A DNA stretch of 64,000 nucleotides. It comes from Teratosphaeria epicoccoides (taxonomy: Eukaryota; Ascomycota; Dothideomycetes; Mycosphaerellales; Teratosphaeriaceae). How positions within the stretch are numbered: the stretch's first letter is position 1; every line of letters begins with the position of its first letter. Position numbers and translations under genes: made by a program. Shown piece after piece: positions 56,000 through 64,000 of this stretch. Location: positions 1 to 64,000 of the forward strand of contig JADDMT010000003.1 in the NCBI GenBank assembly GCA_021401465.1, read 5' to 3'. The notes under the pieces were generated by a model. That model was not told where the DNA came from. It saw only the letters and a program-made list of their open reading frames with translations, and ran no database searches.

Positions 56000-58900
56000 G
56001 TGACCATGACCATGGCCATTCCGGCGAGCAAACGGCGGAAGTTGGTGCATCAGTCTTCAGACGACGACGATGACGCTTCATTCGCATCGTTCGGTGAGTC
56101 GGGCGACGAACAAGCAGAAGATACATGTCAGCATGAGATGAACGGCGATGGAGATGGTGACGAGGACGTTCGACATGTCACACCAACAGACAAGTCCAGC
56201 TCCAAGCATCGCAAAGAACATCCCAAACGCTCCGTCGACCCGACACCAGCCGCCTTCTCCGCCGTCACATCCACAAGTCCCGTCTTCCAGTGGCAGGTGG
56301 ATGAGCTGTTGCGCCAAATCCGACCCCGGCGTGGCAAGCGAGAGGAGGCTGCAGAACAAGCCCTGCATGCGCTCAAGAAGACCATCGAGCACGCAGCACC
56401 GCTCGCAGCGTTGCCCGTCGGTGATGCCCAACGCCACATGTTGAAGACGAGCCGAGTCGCCGTGCCCTTCCCCGACCCAAGACCGCCCAAGGACGCCCAG
56501 TACAAGCTCGAGTTTGCCGAGCCAGCAGCGATCAATGTGGTCGGCAGTCATGCTGTGAAGATGGCGAGTCGCGCAACCGGTGTCGTCGAGGTGGACATGA
56601 TGGTCCAGATGCCGTCGTCGCTGTTTCAAGCCAAGGACTACCTGAATTATCGCTACTTCTACAAGCGGGCCTACTACCTGGCGTGCTTGGCCGCGGCCGT
56701 CAAGCAGGCCCATCCGTCGGCCTATGATCTGCAGTATGAAGACCTCCATGGCGATGCCCTCAAACCAGCGCTGGTCGTCGCTCCTGCACCCGCAAACACT
56801 GATCCCGGCGACGCCACGCCTCCTCCGAAATGGCGCATCGTCATCATCCCGTGCGTGGCCTCTGACGTCTTTGCCATCGAGAGACTGTTGCCCGAGAAGA
56901 ACTGCGTGCGACCAAGTGGCGACCACGTCGCGCAGCCAACACCGTGCTACAATGCTGCGCTCCGAGCGGATATGCTCGTATCCCAATATCTCAAGCTGCT
57001 TCATGGCCCATCGACGTCCTGCGAAGCTTTCAGGGATGCCGGCCTGCTGGGTTCGACTTGGCTCCGGCAGCGAGGATTCGGGTCGAGCATGTCCGCGGGC
57101 GGGTTTGGCAACTTTGAGTGGAGTGCACTCATGGCGTTCCTCTTGCAGGGCGGTGGACCGAACGGCAAGCCGATACTCAGCACGGGATGCAGCAGCTATC
57201 AGCTCTTCAAGGCTACACTTCAAGTCGTGGCGACGAAGGACATGAGTAAGCACCCGTGGGTCATCGGCACGGGACAAGTGAGCCCAACTGGAGATGGCTC
57301 ACCCGTAGTGTGGGACGACGTGCGAGCACACAACTTGCTGTACAAGGTCGCACCATGGACATACCAACATCTTCGCCAGGAAGCCAGAACGACATTGAAT
57401 ATACTGGGAGATCAGTTGTCCGATGGCTTTGAAGCATCATTGATCTCGCGCGTTGATAACACGCTGCTACGATACGACCACACAGTGGAAATCCCGATAT
57501 CACTAGTCCGCAATGGCTCCGCGGGATCAGCTGGCGCTCGAGACGACTATCGTAGACTTTACGGCGCATTAAAGCAGGGTCTCATGGAGCGTGTGAGCCT
57601 GATCAGAATCCTTCCCCCGCAGCATCGGGCGTGGCAAGCAGGCTCGGCACGGCCGTCGATGACCACAGGCGTCAAGCTGCAAGTAGGTTTGATCGTCAAC
57701 TCAGACAAGGTCGATCAGGCGGTTGTCCATGGCCCGCCAGCAGAGGAAAAGACGGCGGCTGCAGCGTTTCGAGAATTCTGGGGCGAGAAGGCTGAGCTAC
57801 GACGTTTCAAGGACGGCAGTATTATGGAGAGTCTGATCTGGTCTGCGCAAGACGAACAGTCTGTCCTGGAACAAGTCGTCCGCTTCATCATCAAAAGACA
57901 TGTGAGCGAGCAGGCCGAGGCGGCGCTTACCTTCAGCGGCAATGCCTTTGCAAAAATCATCAAGGGCAGTCGGTCTCCACTGGCTTTCCAGTCTTTGATG
58001 GAAGCCTACAAGCAGATGGAGTTCGACATCAGAGGTCTGCCGGATCTTCCACTCTCTATTCGACACATCCTGCCCTCCGACCCTCAGCTCCGCTATGCGT
58101 CCATACGAGATCCTTCAGGCGCGGCAGGAAAACAGAGAGCCGCGCCTGCGGACGTGATCATCCAATTCGAAGGCTCAACCCGCTGGCCGGACGACCTAGC
58201 CGCCATCCAACGCACCAAGATCGCATTCCTCCTCGACCTCAGCCGAAGACTCGAAGAATCCTCCGACTCCATCACCGCCAAAGTCGGCCTTGAAAACCAA
58301 GACGCCGACATCCTCAATCAGGCCCACCTGGACATCATCTACCACAGCTCCGGCGCCGTATTTCGAGTGCGCATCCACCACGACCGCGAACACACCCTCT
58401 TCGAGCGCCAGCTGAAAGACAAATCCCTCGCCCCTTCCATCAAAGAAATCGCCGCCATCGGCTTAGCAGCATATAAACGCAACTACCTCAGATCCCCCTC
58501 ACACACCCAAGCCCTCGCCCGCCTCTGCAGCCGCCACCCATCCCTCAGCGGCACCATCCGTCTCCTAAAAACATGGTTCGCCTCACACCTCCTCTCCAAC
58601 CACTTCCCCGAGCCCGTCATCGAACTCCTCGCCGCCCGCACGTTCGTGCATCCGTACCCCTGGCAAACACCTTCCTCCATCCAGACCGGTTTCCTCCGAA
58701 CCCTCCACTGGCTCTCCCGCTGGGACTGGCGCGTCGAACCTCTGATCGTCGATCTCAGTGGGAGCGGAGAATTCAAAATCCCGGAAGTGCGTGCTGTCCG
58801 AACGAGATTCGAGGCGTGGAGGAAATTAGATTCCGGTATGAACCGCGTGGTTCTGTTCGCGGCCTCGAATGTGGATTCGGAGGGGACGACGTGGACGGAT

Positions 58901-59446
58901 TTTGGACGACCGGCGCGCGTGGTTGCGGGACGGATGACGGCGTTGGCGAGGGCGGCGTGTGCGCAGCTTGAAGAAAACACGTTGGATCCGCGTGTGTTGT
59001 TCCAGAGCCCACTGAGTGACTATGATTTCGTTGTTCACCTCGATCCGCGGATCACCGGCATTGGCGCCAAGACCCGAAGCAGAGGTTCTTTTCCCGCGAA
59101 CGGCACGAATCAGCCTTTCCAAAACCTCGAGCTTGCGGCGCTGAATGACGAGAGCATGGTGGGGTATGATCCCGCGAGCTCTTTCCTCGCGGACCTCGAG
59201 GAATTGTACGGCTCCAGTATCGTCTTCTTCTCCGGCGGAAAGGAGCGTGCAGTCATTGCCGGGTTGTTTAGTCCTCAGGTTACGACGAGAAGGGACTGGA
59301 AAGTGAACCTGGCGTTTTCCACTGTCCCGGTGAAGAGGGGAAAGGGGGAGGGGGGAGTGATGGCGGAGATCAATCGGGAAAGCGTTTTGGCGGAGATTGC
59401 GAGGGTAGGAGGGGATTTGGTGGCGAGCGTTGAGAGGAATAGATAA
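56000..59446 (+). CDS. UTP22: UTP22/Nrap, U3 snoRNP (SSU processome) protein
   Basis: Utp22 is a nucleolar component of the 90S pre-ribosome (with Rrp7 in the UTP-C module) needed for 18S rRNA maturation. This single-exon gene has 1148 residues, close to the family norm. The N-terminus is acidic with a basic nuclear signal (ASKRRKLV). The Nrap domains follow: PDPRPPKDAQYKLEFAEP, INVVGSHAVKMASR, VVEVDMMVQMPSSLFQAKDY, LNYRYFYKRAYYLACLA, LRRFKDGSIMESLIW and CSRHPSLSGTIRLLKTWFAS. They end with FLADLEELYGSSIVFFSGGK and a C-terminal WKVNLAFSTVPVKRGKGE. These tandem nucleotidyltransferase-like and PAP/OAS1-like folds are thought to be catalytically inactive. Codon use is uniform and no introns are evident. 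Confidence 0.95.
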   Translation: MTMTMAIPASKRRKLVHQSSDDDDDASFASFGESGDEQAEDTCQHEMNGDGDGDEDVRHVTPTDKSSSKHRKEHPKRSVDPTPAAFSAVTSTSPVFQWQVDELLRQIRPRRGKREEAAEQALHALKKTIEHAAPLAALPVGDAQRHMLKTSRVAVPFPDPRPPKDAQYKLEFAEPAAINVVGSHAVKMASRATGVVEVDMMVQMPSSLFQAKDYLNYRYFYKRAYYLACLAAAVKQAHPSAYDLQYEDLHGDALKPALVVAPAPANTDPGDATPPPKWRIVIIPCVASDVFAIERLLPEKNCVRPSGDHVAQPTPCYNAALRADMLVSQYLKLLHGPSTSCEAFRDAGLLGSTWLRQRGFGSSMSAGGFGNFEWSALMAFLLQGGGPNGKPILSTGCSSYQLFKATLQVVATKDMSKHPWVIGTGQVSPTGDGSPVVWDDVRAHNLLYKVAPWTYQHLRQEARTTLNILGDQLSDGFEASLISRVDNTLLRYDHTVEIPISLVRNGSAGSAGARDDYRRLYGALKQGLMERVSLIRILPPQHRAWQAGSARPSMTTGVKLQVGLIVNSDKVDQAVVHGPPAEEKTAAAAFREFWGEKAELRRFKDGSIMESLIWSAQDEQSVLEQVVRFIIKRHVSEQAEAALTFSGNAFAKIIKGSRSPLAFQSLMEAYKQMEFDIRGLPDLPLSIRHILPSDPQLRYASIRDPSGAAGKQRAAPADVIIQFEGSTRWPDDLAAIQRTKIAFLLDLSRRLEESSDSITAKVGLENQDADILNQAHLDIIYHSSGAVFRVRIHHDREHTLFERQLKDKSLAPSIKEIAAIGLAAYKRNYLRSPSHTQALARLCSRHPSLSGTIRLLKTWFASHLLSNHFPEPVIELLAARTFVHPYPWQTPSSIQTGFLRTLHWLSRWDWRVEPLIVDLSGSGEFKIPEVRAVRTRFEAWRKLDSGMNRVVLFAASNVDSEGTTWTDFGRPARVVAGRMTALARAACAQLEENTLDPRVLFQSPLSDYDFVVHLDPRITGIGAKTRSRGSFPANGTNQPFQNLELAALNDESMVGYDPASSFLADLEELYGSSIVFFSGGKERAVIAGLFSPQVTTRRDWKVNLAFSTVPVKRGKGEGGVMAEINRESVLAEIARVGGDLVASVERNR

Positions 59447-59702
59447 GATGGAAAACGGCAAGGGCTGATGATGGTTGCTTTCCGCCATATATCATTGGGC
59501 TTGTCGAGTCTTGAATGTTCTGATGTCTAAATGACTGGTCCGGGTATCTCAAATCCACACATTCCCACCTCAAACTCCAGTGCATGCCCGCGTCCTAACC
59601 CCACGCCTCTATAATGCTGTCCCAGCTGTGCTCCTGCCAAATCCCGCCCCCCTTCCTTTGTTCAAAACCCTCCCATGTCCTCCCCATCTATGCTGCTCCT
59701 CT

Positions 59703-60833
59703 TCACGACCCAATATACCACACCTCGACGCCCAAAACGTCAAACTTGGTCCCCTCCTCACTCAACGCCTCATTCCCAAACGTCGGGCATGTATCGCTCA
59801 CACCCTTCCCCAACCCGCCATCCAACCACAAACCATACCTCCCATCCCCACCGCCGACACTCAAAAACCCCGGCTGACAGAAAATACTAAAATCATTCTC
59901 CCCCGTGAACGGGAACGCCTTGAACCGGATCCTCTCCGGCGTCGAACTCCCGACCACCCCGGCACCGTCCTCCGCGCGACTCGGGTCGAGGTCGGAGCGC
60001 GAGCTCGTCGACGCCGGCCGCGACATCGCGACCGTCGTCATGCGCGTCGCGTGCGTGGTGTCGGCGCTCGGCGGCGGGGGCAGGGCCGACCGGTCCGGGA
60101 GCGCGGGCAGGCGCAGGGCGCGCCAGAGGAAACACTCGCCCGTGCCGAAGTAGTGGGGGTGTGGGGCGGGCGGGTCGGAGAGGTAGGCGCCGAAGACGGC
60201 GTGCTGGGCGTCGCGCACGACGAGGACGAAGCCGCCGCGCTTGCCGCCGTGCGCGGCGCACGTCTTGTACAGCGTCGAGACCGTGCTGCCGTGTTGCGCC
60301 AGGCTGTACGTCAGGCGCCAGTCGTGCTGGAGCTGCAGGCGGGGCGGGATCAGGAGCCGGATTTCTTCCGCGAGGGGCGCGGAGAGCAGGCGCCCGGCCC
60401 GGCGCGTGCTGGCGTCGTAGCCGTGGAGCGTGAGCGGCGTGAGCGGCGGGGGTTGGAAGGGCGAGCGCTTGCGCGGCGGCGGCGGCGGCGTGGGGTGGTA
60501 GGCGGAGGTGAGGGGGTCGGAGGCGGCCATGGAGCCGTTCCAGTTGGCGCTGAGGGCTTTGGCGAGCGGCGTCGGCGCGTCGTCCGTCGAGAGGCGCCGA
60601 AGGAGGGAGGTCGTGGTGTAGGAGATTGGGTCGGTGAAGTAGGTCAGGGTGGAGAGGAGGGTGCGCGGGTGCTGGTCTTTGGTGGGTGCGCGTGGTGAGT
60701 CGTGGTTGTGGGAGGGTGAGAGTGAAGGGGAAGGGGAAGGGCTGTGGAGGGGTGGATCGTCGTTGGTGGGGTCGGTGGAGATCGGGAGGTGGGGAGGGTC
60801 GTCGGGGTCGGTGTCGAGGAGGGAGGTCGACAT
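59703..60833 (-). CDS. OXR1/TLDc-domain protein
   Basis: Single open frame of 376 residues. The N-terminus is disordered and Pro/Ser-rich (1-115) and contains SYTTTSLLRRLSTDD. The TLDc domain (about 150-376) starts EEIRLLIPPRLQLQHDWRLT, continues YSLAQHGSTVSTLYKTCAAH and FVLVVRDAQHAVFGAYLSDP, then HYFGTGECFLW, a 60-residue Ser/Ala-rich insertion, FKAFPFTGENDFSIFCQPGF and LSVGGGDGRYGLWLDGGLGK, and ends FDVLGVEVWYIGS. The Gly-Glu-Cys-Phe-Leu-Trp, GGGDGRYGLW and VWYIG blocks are hallmark. TLDc proteins protect against oxidative stress and bind the V-ATPase; in fungi the role is in oxidation resistance and vacuole acidification. The insertion between the two halves is common in fungal members. 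Confidence 0.9.
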   Translation of the reverse strand: MSTSLLDTDPDDPPHLPISTDPTNDDPPLHSPSPSPSLSPSHNHDSPRAPTKDQHPRTLLSTLTYFTDPISYTTTSLLRRLSTDDAPTPLAKALSANWNGSMAASDPLTSAYHPTPPPPPRKRSPFQPPPLTPLTLHGYDASTRRAGRLLSAPLAEEIRLLIPPRLQLQHDWRLTYSLAQHGSTVSTLYKTCAAHGGKRGGFVLVVRDAQHAVFGAYLSDPPAPHPHYFGTGECFLWRALRLPALPDRSALPPPPSADTTHATRMTTVAMSRPASTSSRSDLDPSRAEDGAGVVGSSTPERIRFKAFPFTGENDFSIFCQPGFLSVGGGDGRYGLWLDGGLGKGVSDTCPTFGNEALSEEGTKFDVLGVEVWYIGS

Positions 60834-61389
60834 CGGAGCTGCTGCTTGGGCTGTGATGATTCAGATTCGTGGTTGCATTATTATGATTTGTGATATACTT
60901 GATCTATTCAATGCTCGAAAGGTGTTCATCCGCCGTTGCGGACCCGCTGACGTAACAGCATTTATGCTTATCTGCATCATGGCATGCCCCTGACTAGCCG
61001 TCGGGCCGCGATGCTTGTATGGCTTTGGCATGTGCAAGCGGCGGTGTTCTTCACGTGGCGCCGTTCCTTCCTAACGCGGTAGATGGATATGGCACAAGCG
61101 TACCTGGCCCGAGCGGCAGGACTATGAGAAGACATGAGAAGAGCAACTTGCCGGAATGTCGACTGTTGACATAGAGGACCGCAGTATTTCCTAATGCGAG
61201 TGGGTCGAATGGGTTGTTTGTTGTGTGGCAGCACCCATTGTCCCCAAGATACGTTTCCCAAGCGGGTGCTCAATAACAGAGCATCGAGAACCGACACATC
61301 ATCCTAAAACAAAGGACAAACGATGCTGCAAGTCTACCGACCATCACTCCCGACATCAGGCTCATGTGCCAGAAGAGTCCGCTGTCACC
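60834..61389. promoter_or_regulatory. Divergent promoter region, OXR1-like and UstYa-family genes
   Basis: No distinct site or gene is recognised. An in-frame upstream ATG at 61225 exists for the UstYa-family gene but the extra residues do not look like part of it. Confidence 0.35.
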
Positions 61390-62214
61390 ATGTCGCTCTT
61401 CGCCAAAGCCCGAGCCGGCTTCCCTTACCCCAAGACGCCAGGTCCCGCAGACCAGCAAGCAAGATCCGGAGAAGCCTCCTACTCTCCCCTCCTCTCCCAG
61501 ACCTCCGACCCCGACAAGGACATCGAGCGTCGCCAATCCGACACACCATCCCCTGCGACCCGACGGCCCAACACCACCACCGTCGTCCGCCTGGCCCTCG
61601 AATCCCTCATCGCCCTCCTCCTCATCCTCCTCCTCTACACCCTCTACACCTGGACCCCCCAAACCTACGGCAACGACCGCCGCATCACCTCCGGGCCCTT
61701 CGCGCATCCCCGCAAATTCGGCAACAACGTCCTCTACAACTCCCTCCAGCACACCGAAGACCAGCTTTGGGCCGAGTACTTCCTCGAAGGCTACCCTGAG
61801 TTCGAATTCCCCCCCTACGATCCCCAGACCGGCCACGCGATCGACCATCGCAACTCCTACGGTTCCATTTCCATGTTCCACTCCTTGCACTGTCTGTCCG
61901 GGATCAGGAGGGCGATCCAGGAGTTGGCGGACGGGAGCACGACCCTGGCGAAGTTGCAGCGAAGTCCGCATGTGCCGCATTGTTTTGATTACTTGAGGCA
62001 GGGGATTTTGTGCTTTGCGGACGATACGTGGGAGCGTCCGAGGGACGGTGTGGGGACTTTGAACGGGGATCGGGGTGGGGGGACGATCTCGGGATATTTT
62101 GATACGCATGTTTGTCGGGATTATACGAGGCTGGAGGCCTTGGCGGAGGAGTTTGGGAACTGGAAGAGGGGGACGTTGAATAGGACTGGGGTGGCGGACA
62201 CGTTGTACGATTAG
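61390..62214 (+). CDS. UstYa-family (DUF3328) membrane oxidase-like protein
   Basis: The start MSLFAKARAGFPYPKT at 61390 gives 274 residues. A cytosolic tail with basic stretches is followed by one membrane segment (VVRLALESLIALLLILLLYT, about residues 65-87). The lumenal part has both copper-binding HxxHC motifs of the family, FHSLHCLSG (about 164-168) and HVPHCFDYLRQGILC, spaced as usual, plus CADDTWERP. UstYa-type proteins catalyse oxidative steps and cyclisation of ribosomal peptides (ustiloxin, dikaritins) and also some polyketide or alkaloid steps. In this window no ribosomal precursor with repeated KEX2-cleaved cores and no tyrosinase lie beside it, so it is a solo member here. The next gene is an F-box protein. 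Confidence 0.88.
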   Translation: MSLFAKARAGFPYPKTPGPADQQARSGEASYSPLLSQTSDPDKDIERRQSDTPSPATRRPNTTTVVRLALESLIALLLILLLYTLYTWTPQTYGNDRRITSGPFAHPRKFGNNVLYNSLQHTEDQLWAEYFLEGYPEFEFPPYDPQTGHAIDHRNSYGSISMFHSLHCLSGIRRAIQELADGSTTLAKLQRSPHVPHCFDYLRQGILCFADDTWERPRDGVGTLNGDRGGGTISGYFDTHVCRDYTRLEALAEEFGNWKRGTLNRTGVADTLYD

Positions 62215-62728
62215 GTGATGGTCGGAGTGCAGTCAGTGGGATTTCTTTTGGTGGTTGATGGGGTTGTTCTGGTGAGGCGGCTCGGAGATATGCTGGAAGA
62301 ACTGAAGGGCGAGGAACTTTGACGGTTTGGTGAGCGTAGCGATGTCTACGGTGGCCACTGGGCTCAGCACGTTTCATTGCTTTTTACACCACGCAGCCGT
62401 AAGTGCGTCTTGGGTTCGTAGAGCAAGGTATGTAGGCGCATATATTGTGAAAGTCTGCATGTGTGCGCTACTGGGTACTGCAAAGTCTTCCCAATGCTCG
62501 ATCGACTTTTCCCATGGCGCTTCGATCGACAGCGCGCCTTCCCACCTGGGCGTGCCTTGTCAGCTTCGAGCCATTTCACTAGGCTAGCATTGCGATGCTG
62601 AGTCGACCAATGCTGTATGTATATGGTGTGTATCCCCCTCTCGAATCGCCTTCTCACTTATGCCTTACAGTCGACGGCACTTGGACTAGCGCTACGCACG
62701 CCACAGCATTGTCAAGCCAGGAGTCCCA
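62215..62728. other. Intergenic, nothing recognised
   Basis: Short frames only, between the UstYa-family and F-box genes. Confidence 0.4.
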
Positions 62729-64000
62729 ATGGCCTCCGCACCAAGACTGAACGCCATCCCAGTGGAGTTGGTGGAAGACATATGTTCCGGCCTACCCTTT
62801 CAGGACCAATGCAACCTGCGTCTGACCTGCCGCGAAGTCAGCGCTAAGGTCTCGCAAGGCAGCTTCCTGACACATTTTAGGCAAAAGAGCGTCTGCATCA
62901 ATGGGTCGGAAGAGGTGCGCGAGCTCATTCACATGACGGCGCCCGGACGAGTCGGCTGCAGAAATCAGCATCTCACTCTGATTGCATACGCTCTCGCCAC
63001 GACTGCAGCAGAGGAATCTGGTATCGTGGAGCCCGTCTCTTCTGATGAGGACTTGACCGAGGCCATGAGACAGTTGGGCAGTCACCGCGTGCGTGCGGAC
63101 TTGCTTTCCCTTTCGCTGGCTGTGAAGTGCCGGCATAAGGATGGACGGATCGTGGACGCTTCTGCGACGAAGAAGAGGCGTCGGGTGTGGCAAGCCGCTG
63201 CTACGCTTTTTCGTCTGGTTTCCTGCTGCCTCAGTACAAGTGGCTTACGGCTAGGTGCTCTCAACTGCTTCGAAGGTGTGGAGCGCTGCAGTCTGGCGAC
63301 GAGAGAATTTGCAGCTGGTGTAGATGCGTATCATTTATCCGGGCCTTTGTCAGGCCTCGAGAGCTTGTCGCTGAGTCTGTCGCCCCGTCCGCCCTGGTCT
63401 CCAAGGGCTGAAACCCTGCAGTCGGCGGAGCTAGGTCAAGGGTACATGGCCAGTGCTCGACGCTTTGTAGGCTTAGCATCGTCTGTGGCGAGCCTCCGCT
63501 TCCATTGGTACAGCCTTCACAAGCAACCGCCACCTTGCGCTATGGCTGAGCGAGAATTATTCGAGCGAATGGCGGTGTGCGGGTCGCTACCAAGGCTGAG
63601 GAGTTGCGCTTTACGAGGTCTGAACATGACTGCCGGCACGCTGCATGTTTTCATGGCCTCTCATCCTCAGCTGACGAGGCTGTGCCTGGAAGAAATCCAT
63701 CTCGATAGCGGCGCCTTCGCGTCGCTCTTCGACGGTCGGGCCAGACATGAGCCGCCCATGGAATATCTATACTTTGACGACCTCTTCGAAGACGGGGGAC
63801 GCCTTCTCTATTTCCCAGAGGCTAAGGGAAAAGCAAAGTATCCAAGTCTCGGCGGCAATATTGGTCCAAATGACTTTGTCCTCGAAGGTGGCGCCACTCG
63901 AGAAGCTGTGAAGTATCGGTTCGTCGGTGGCCGTGCAATGGGTCATCCTAGCTTTGCAAGCTGGATCAATAGACGAGGGAGGAAGTATGGACCTCCGAAC
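62729..64000 (+). CDS. F-box protein, truncated by window edge
   Basis: From ATG 62729 the frame stays open for 424 codons to the right edge without any stop or need for an intron. The N-terminus reads LNAIPVELVEDICSGLPFQD then QCNLRLTCREVSAKV, a standard F-box that binds Skp1 in SCF ubiquitin ligases. After a linker, the rest shows leucine-rich-repeat-like segments (LSGLPSGLES-type turns and LPRLRSCALRGLNMTAGTLH, LTRLCLEEIHLDSGAFASLF), a common substrate-binding arrangement in fungal F-box proteins. The C-terminus lies outside, so full length is unknown. Confidence 0.82.
   Translation, partial: MASAPRLNAIPVELVEDICSGLPFQDQCNLRLTCREVSAKVSQGSFLTHFRQKSVCINGSEEVRELIHMTAPGRVGCRNQHLTLIAYALATTAAEESGIVEPVSSDEDLTEAMRQLGSHRVRADLLSLSLAVKCRHKDGRIVDASATKKRRRVWQAAATLFRLVSCCLSTSGLRLGALNCFEGVERCSLATREFAAGVDAYHLSGPLSGLESLSLSLSPRPPWSPRAETLQSAELGQGYMASARRFVGLASSVASLRFHWYSLHKQPPPCAMAERELFERMAVCGSLPRLRSCALRGLNMTAGTLHVFMASHPQLTRLCLEEIHLDSGAFASLFDGRARHEPPMEYLYFDDLFEDGGRLLYFPEAKGKAKYPSLGGNIGPNDFVLEGGATREAVKYRFVGGRAMGHPSFASWINRRGRKYGPPN

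Noticed and set aside
59580..60698. 372-codon plus-strand frame with an Arg-rich product
   Set aside because: It is antisense to the OXR1/TLDc gene; the Arg/Gly-rich product is the usual shadow of GC-rich coding DNA.

Overview
The window looks like nuclear DNA of a filamentous ascomycete (Pezizomycotina, most likely Dothideomycetes; the class is inferred from gene style, not from a marker). The signs are short introns of about 45-75 bases with ctgac/ctaac branch points, genes packed on both strands, Zn2Cys6, UstYa and DUF7053-type families, and a block of repeats degraded by repeat-induced point mutation (RIP).

Region 1 (1 to about 7190) is a nest of dead transposons. From the left edge it holds the RIP-damaged gag end of a Ty3/gypsy-like LTR retrotransposon on the minus strand with its LTR at 882-1200. 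This appears inserted in, or abutting, the left arm of a 4.2 kb element with ~270-base inverted arms (1198-1466 and 5179-5448). Next to it lie a 273-base tandem duplication (5394-5939) and a RIP-killed integrase-type transposase (about 5935-7134). The copies I compared differ almost only by transitions, mostly CpA to TpA on either strand.

Region 2 (7.7-18 kb) starts with eIF2A, then holds several decayed or hard-to-model genes: a broken sedolisin protease, two adjacent J-domain-like genes with unusual HPD motifs, and a damaged hexapeptide acetyltransferase. A BUD20-type ribosome-biogenesis gene follows.

Region 3 (18-36.5 kb): mitochondrial aconitase, a sugar-porter MFS transporter, two tandem copies of an unrecognised gene family, another unknown gene, a three-exon GAF hybrid histidine kinase, a large unknown protein and a LITAF-domain protein.

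Region 4 (37-49 kb) resembles a small metabolic cluster: a Zn2Cys6 regulator, a luciferase-like (NtaA/SnaA/DszA) FMN monooxygenase, a divergent UNC93-like transporter, a DUF7053-like protein, a Baeyer-Villiger-type flavin monooxygenase and a divergent MDR oxidoreductase. There is no polyketide synthase, NRPS or terpene synthase here, so a catabolic or detoxification role fits better than biosynthesis of a scaffold.

Region 5 (49-64 kb) is mainly housekeeping: SMC6, a cystathionine gamma-synthase-like enzyme carrying a poly-serine insertion from a GAT microsatellite, UTP22, an OXR1/TLDc protein, a UstYa-family (DUF3328) protein and an F-box protein running off the right edge.

Exon borders were inferred by eye from splice signals and frame continuity. 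Two introns appear to use GC-AG borders.
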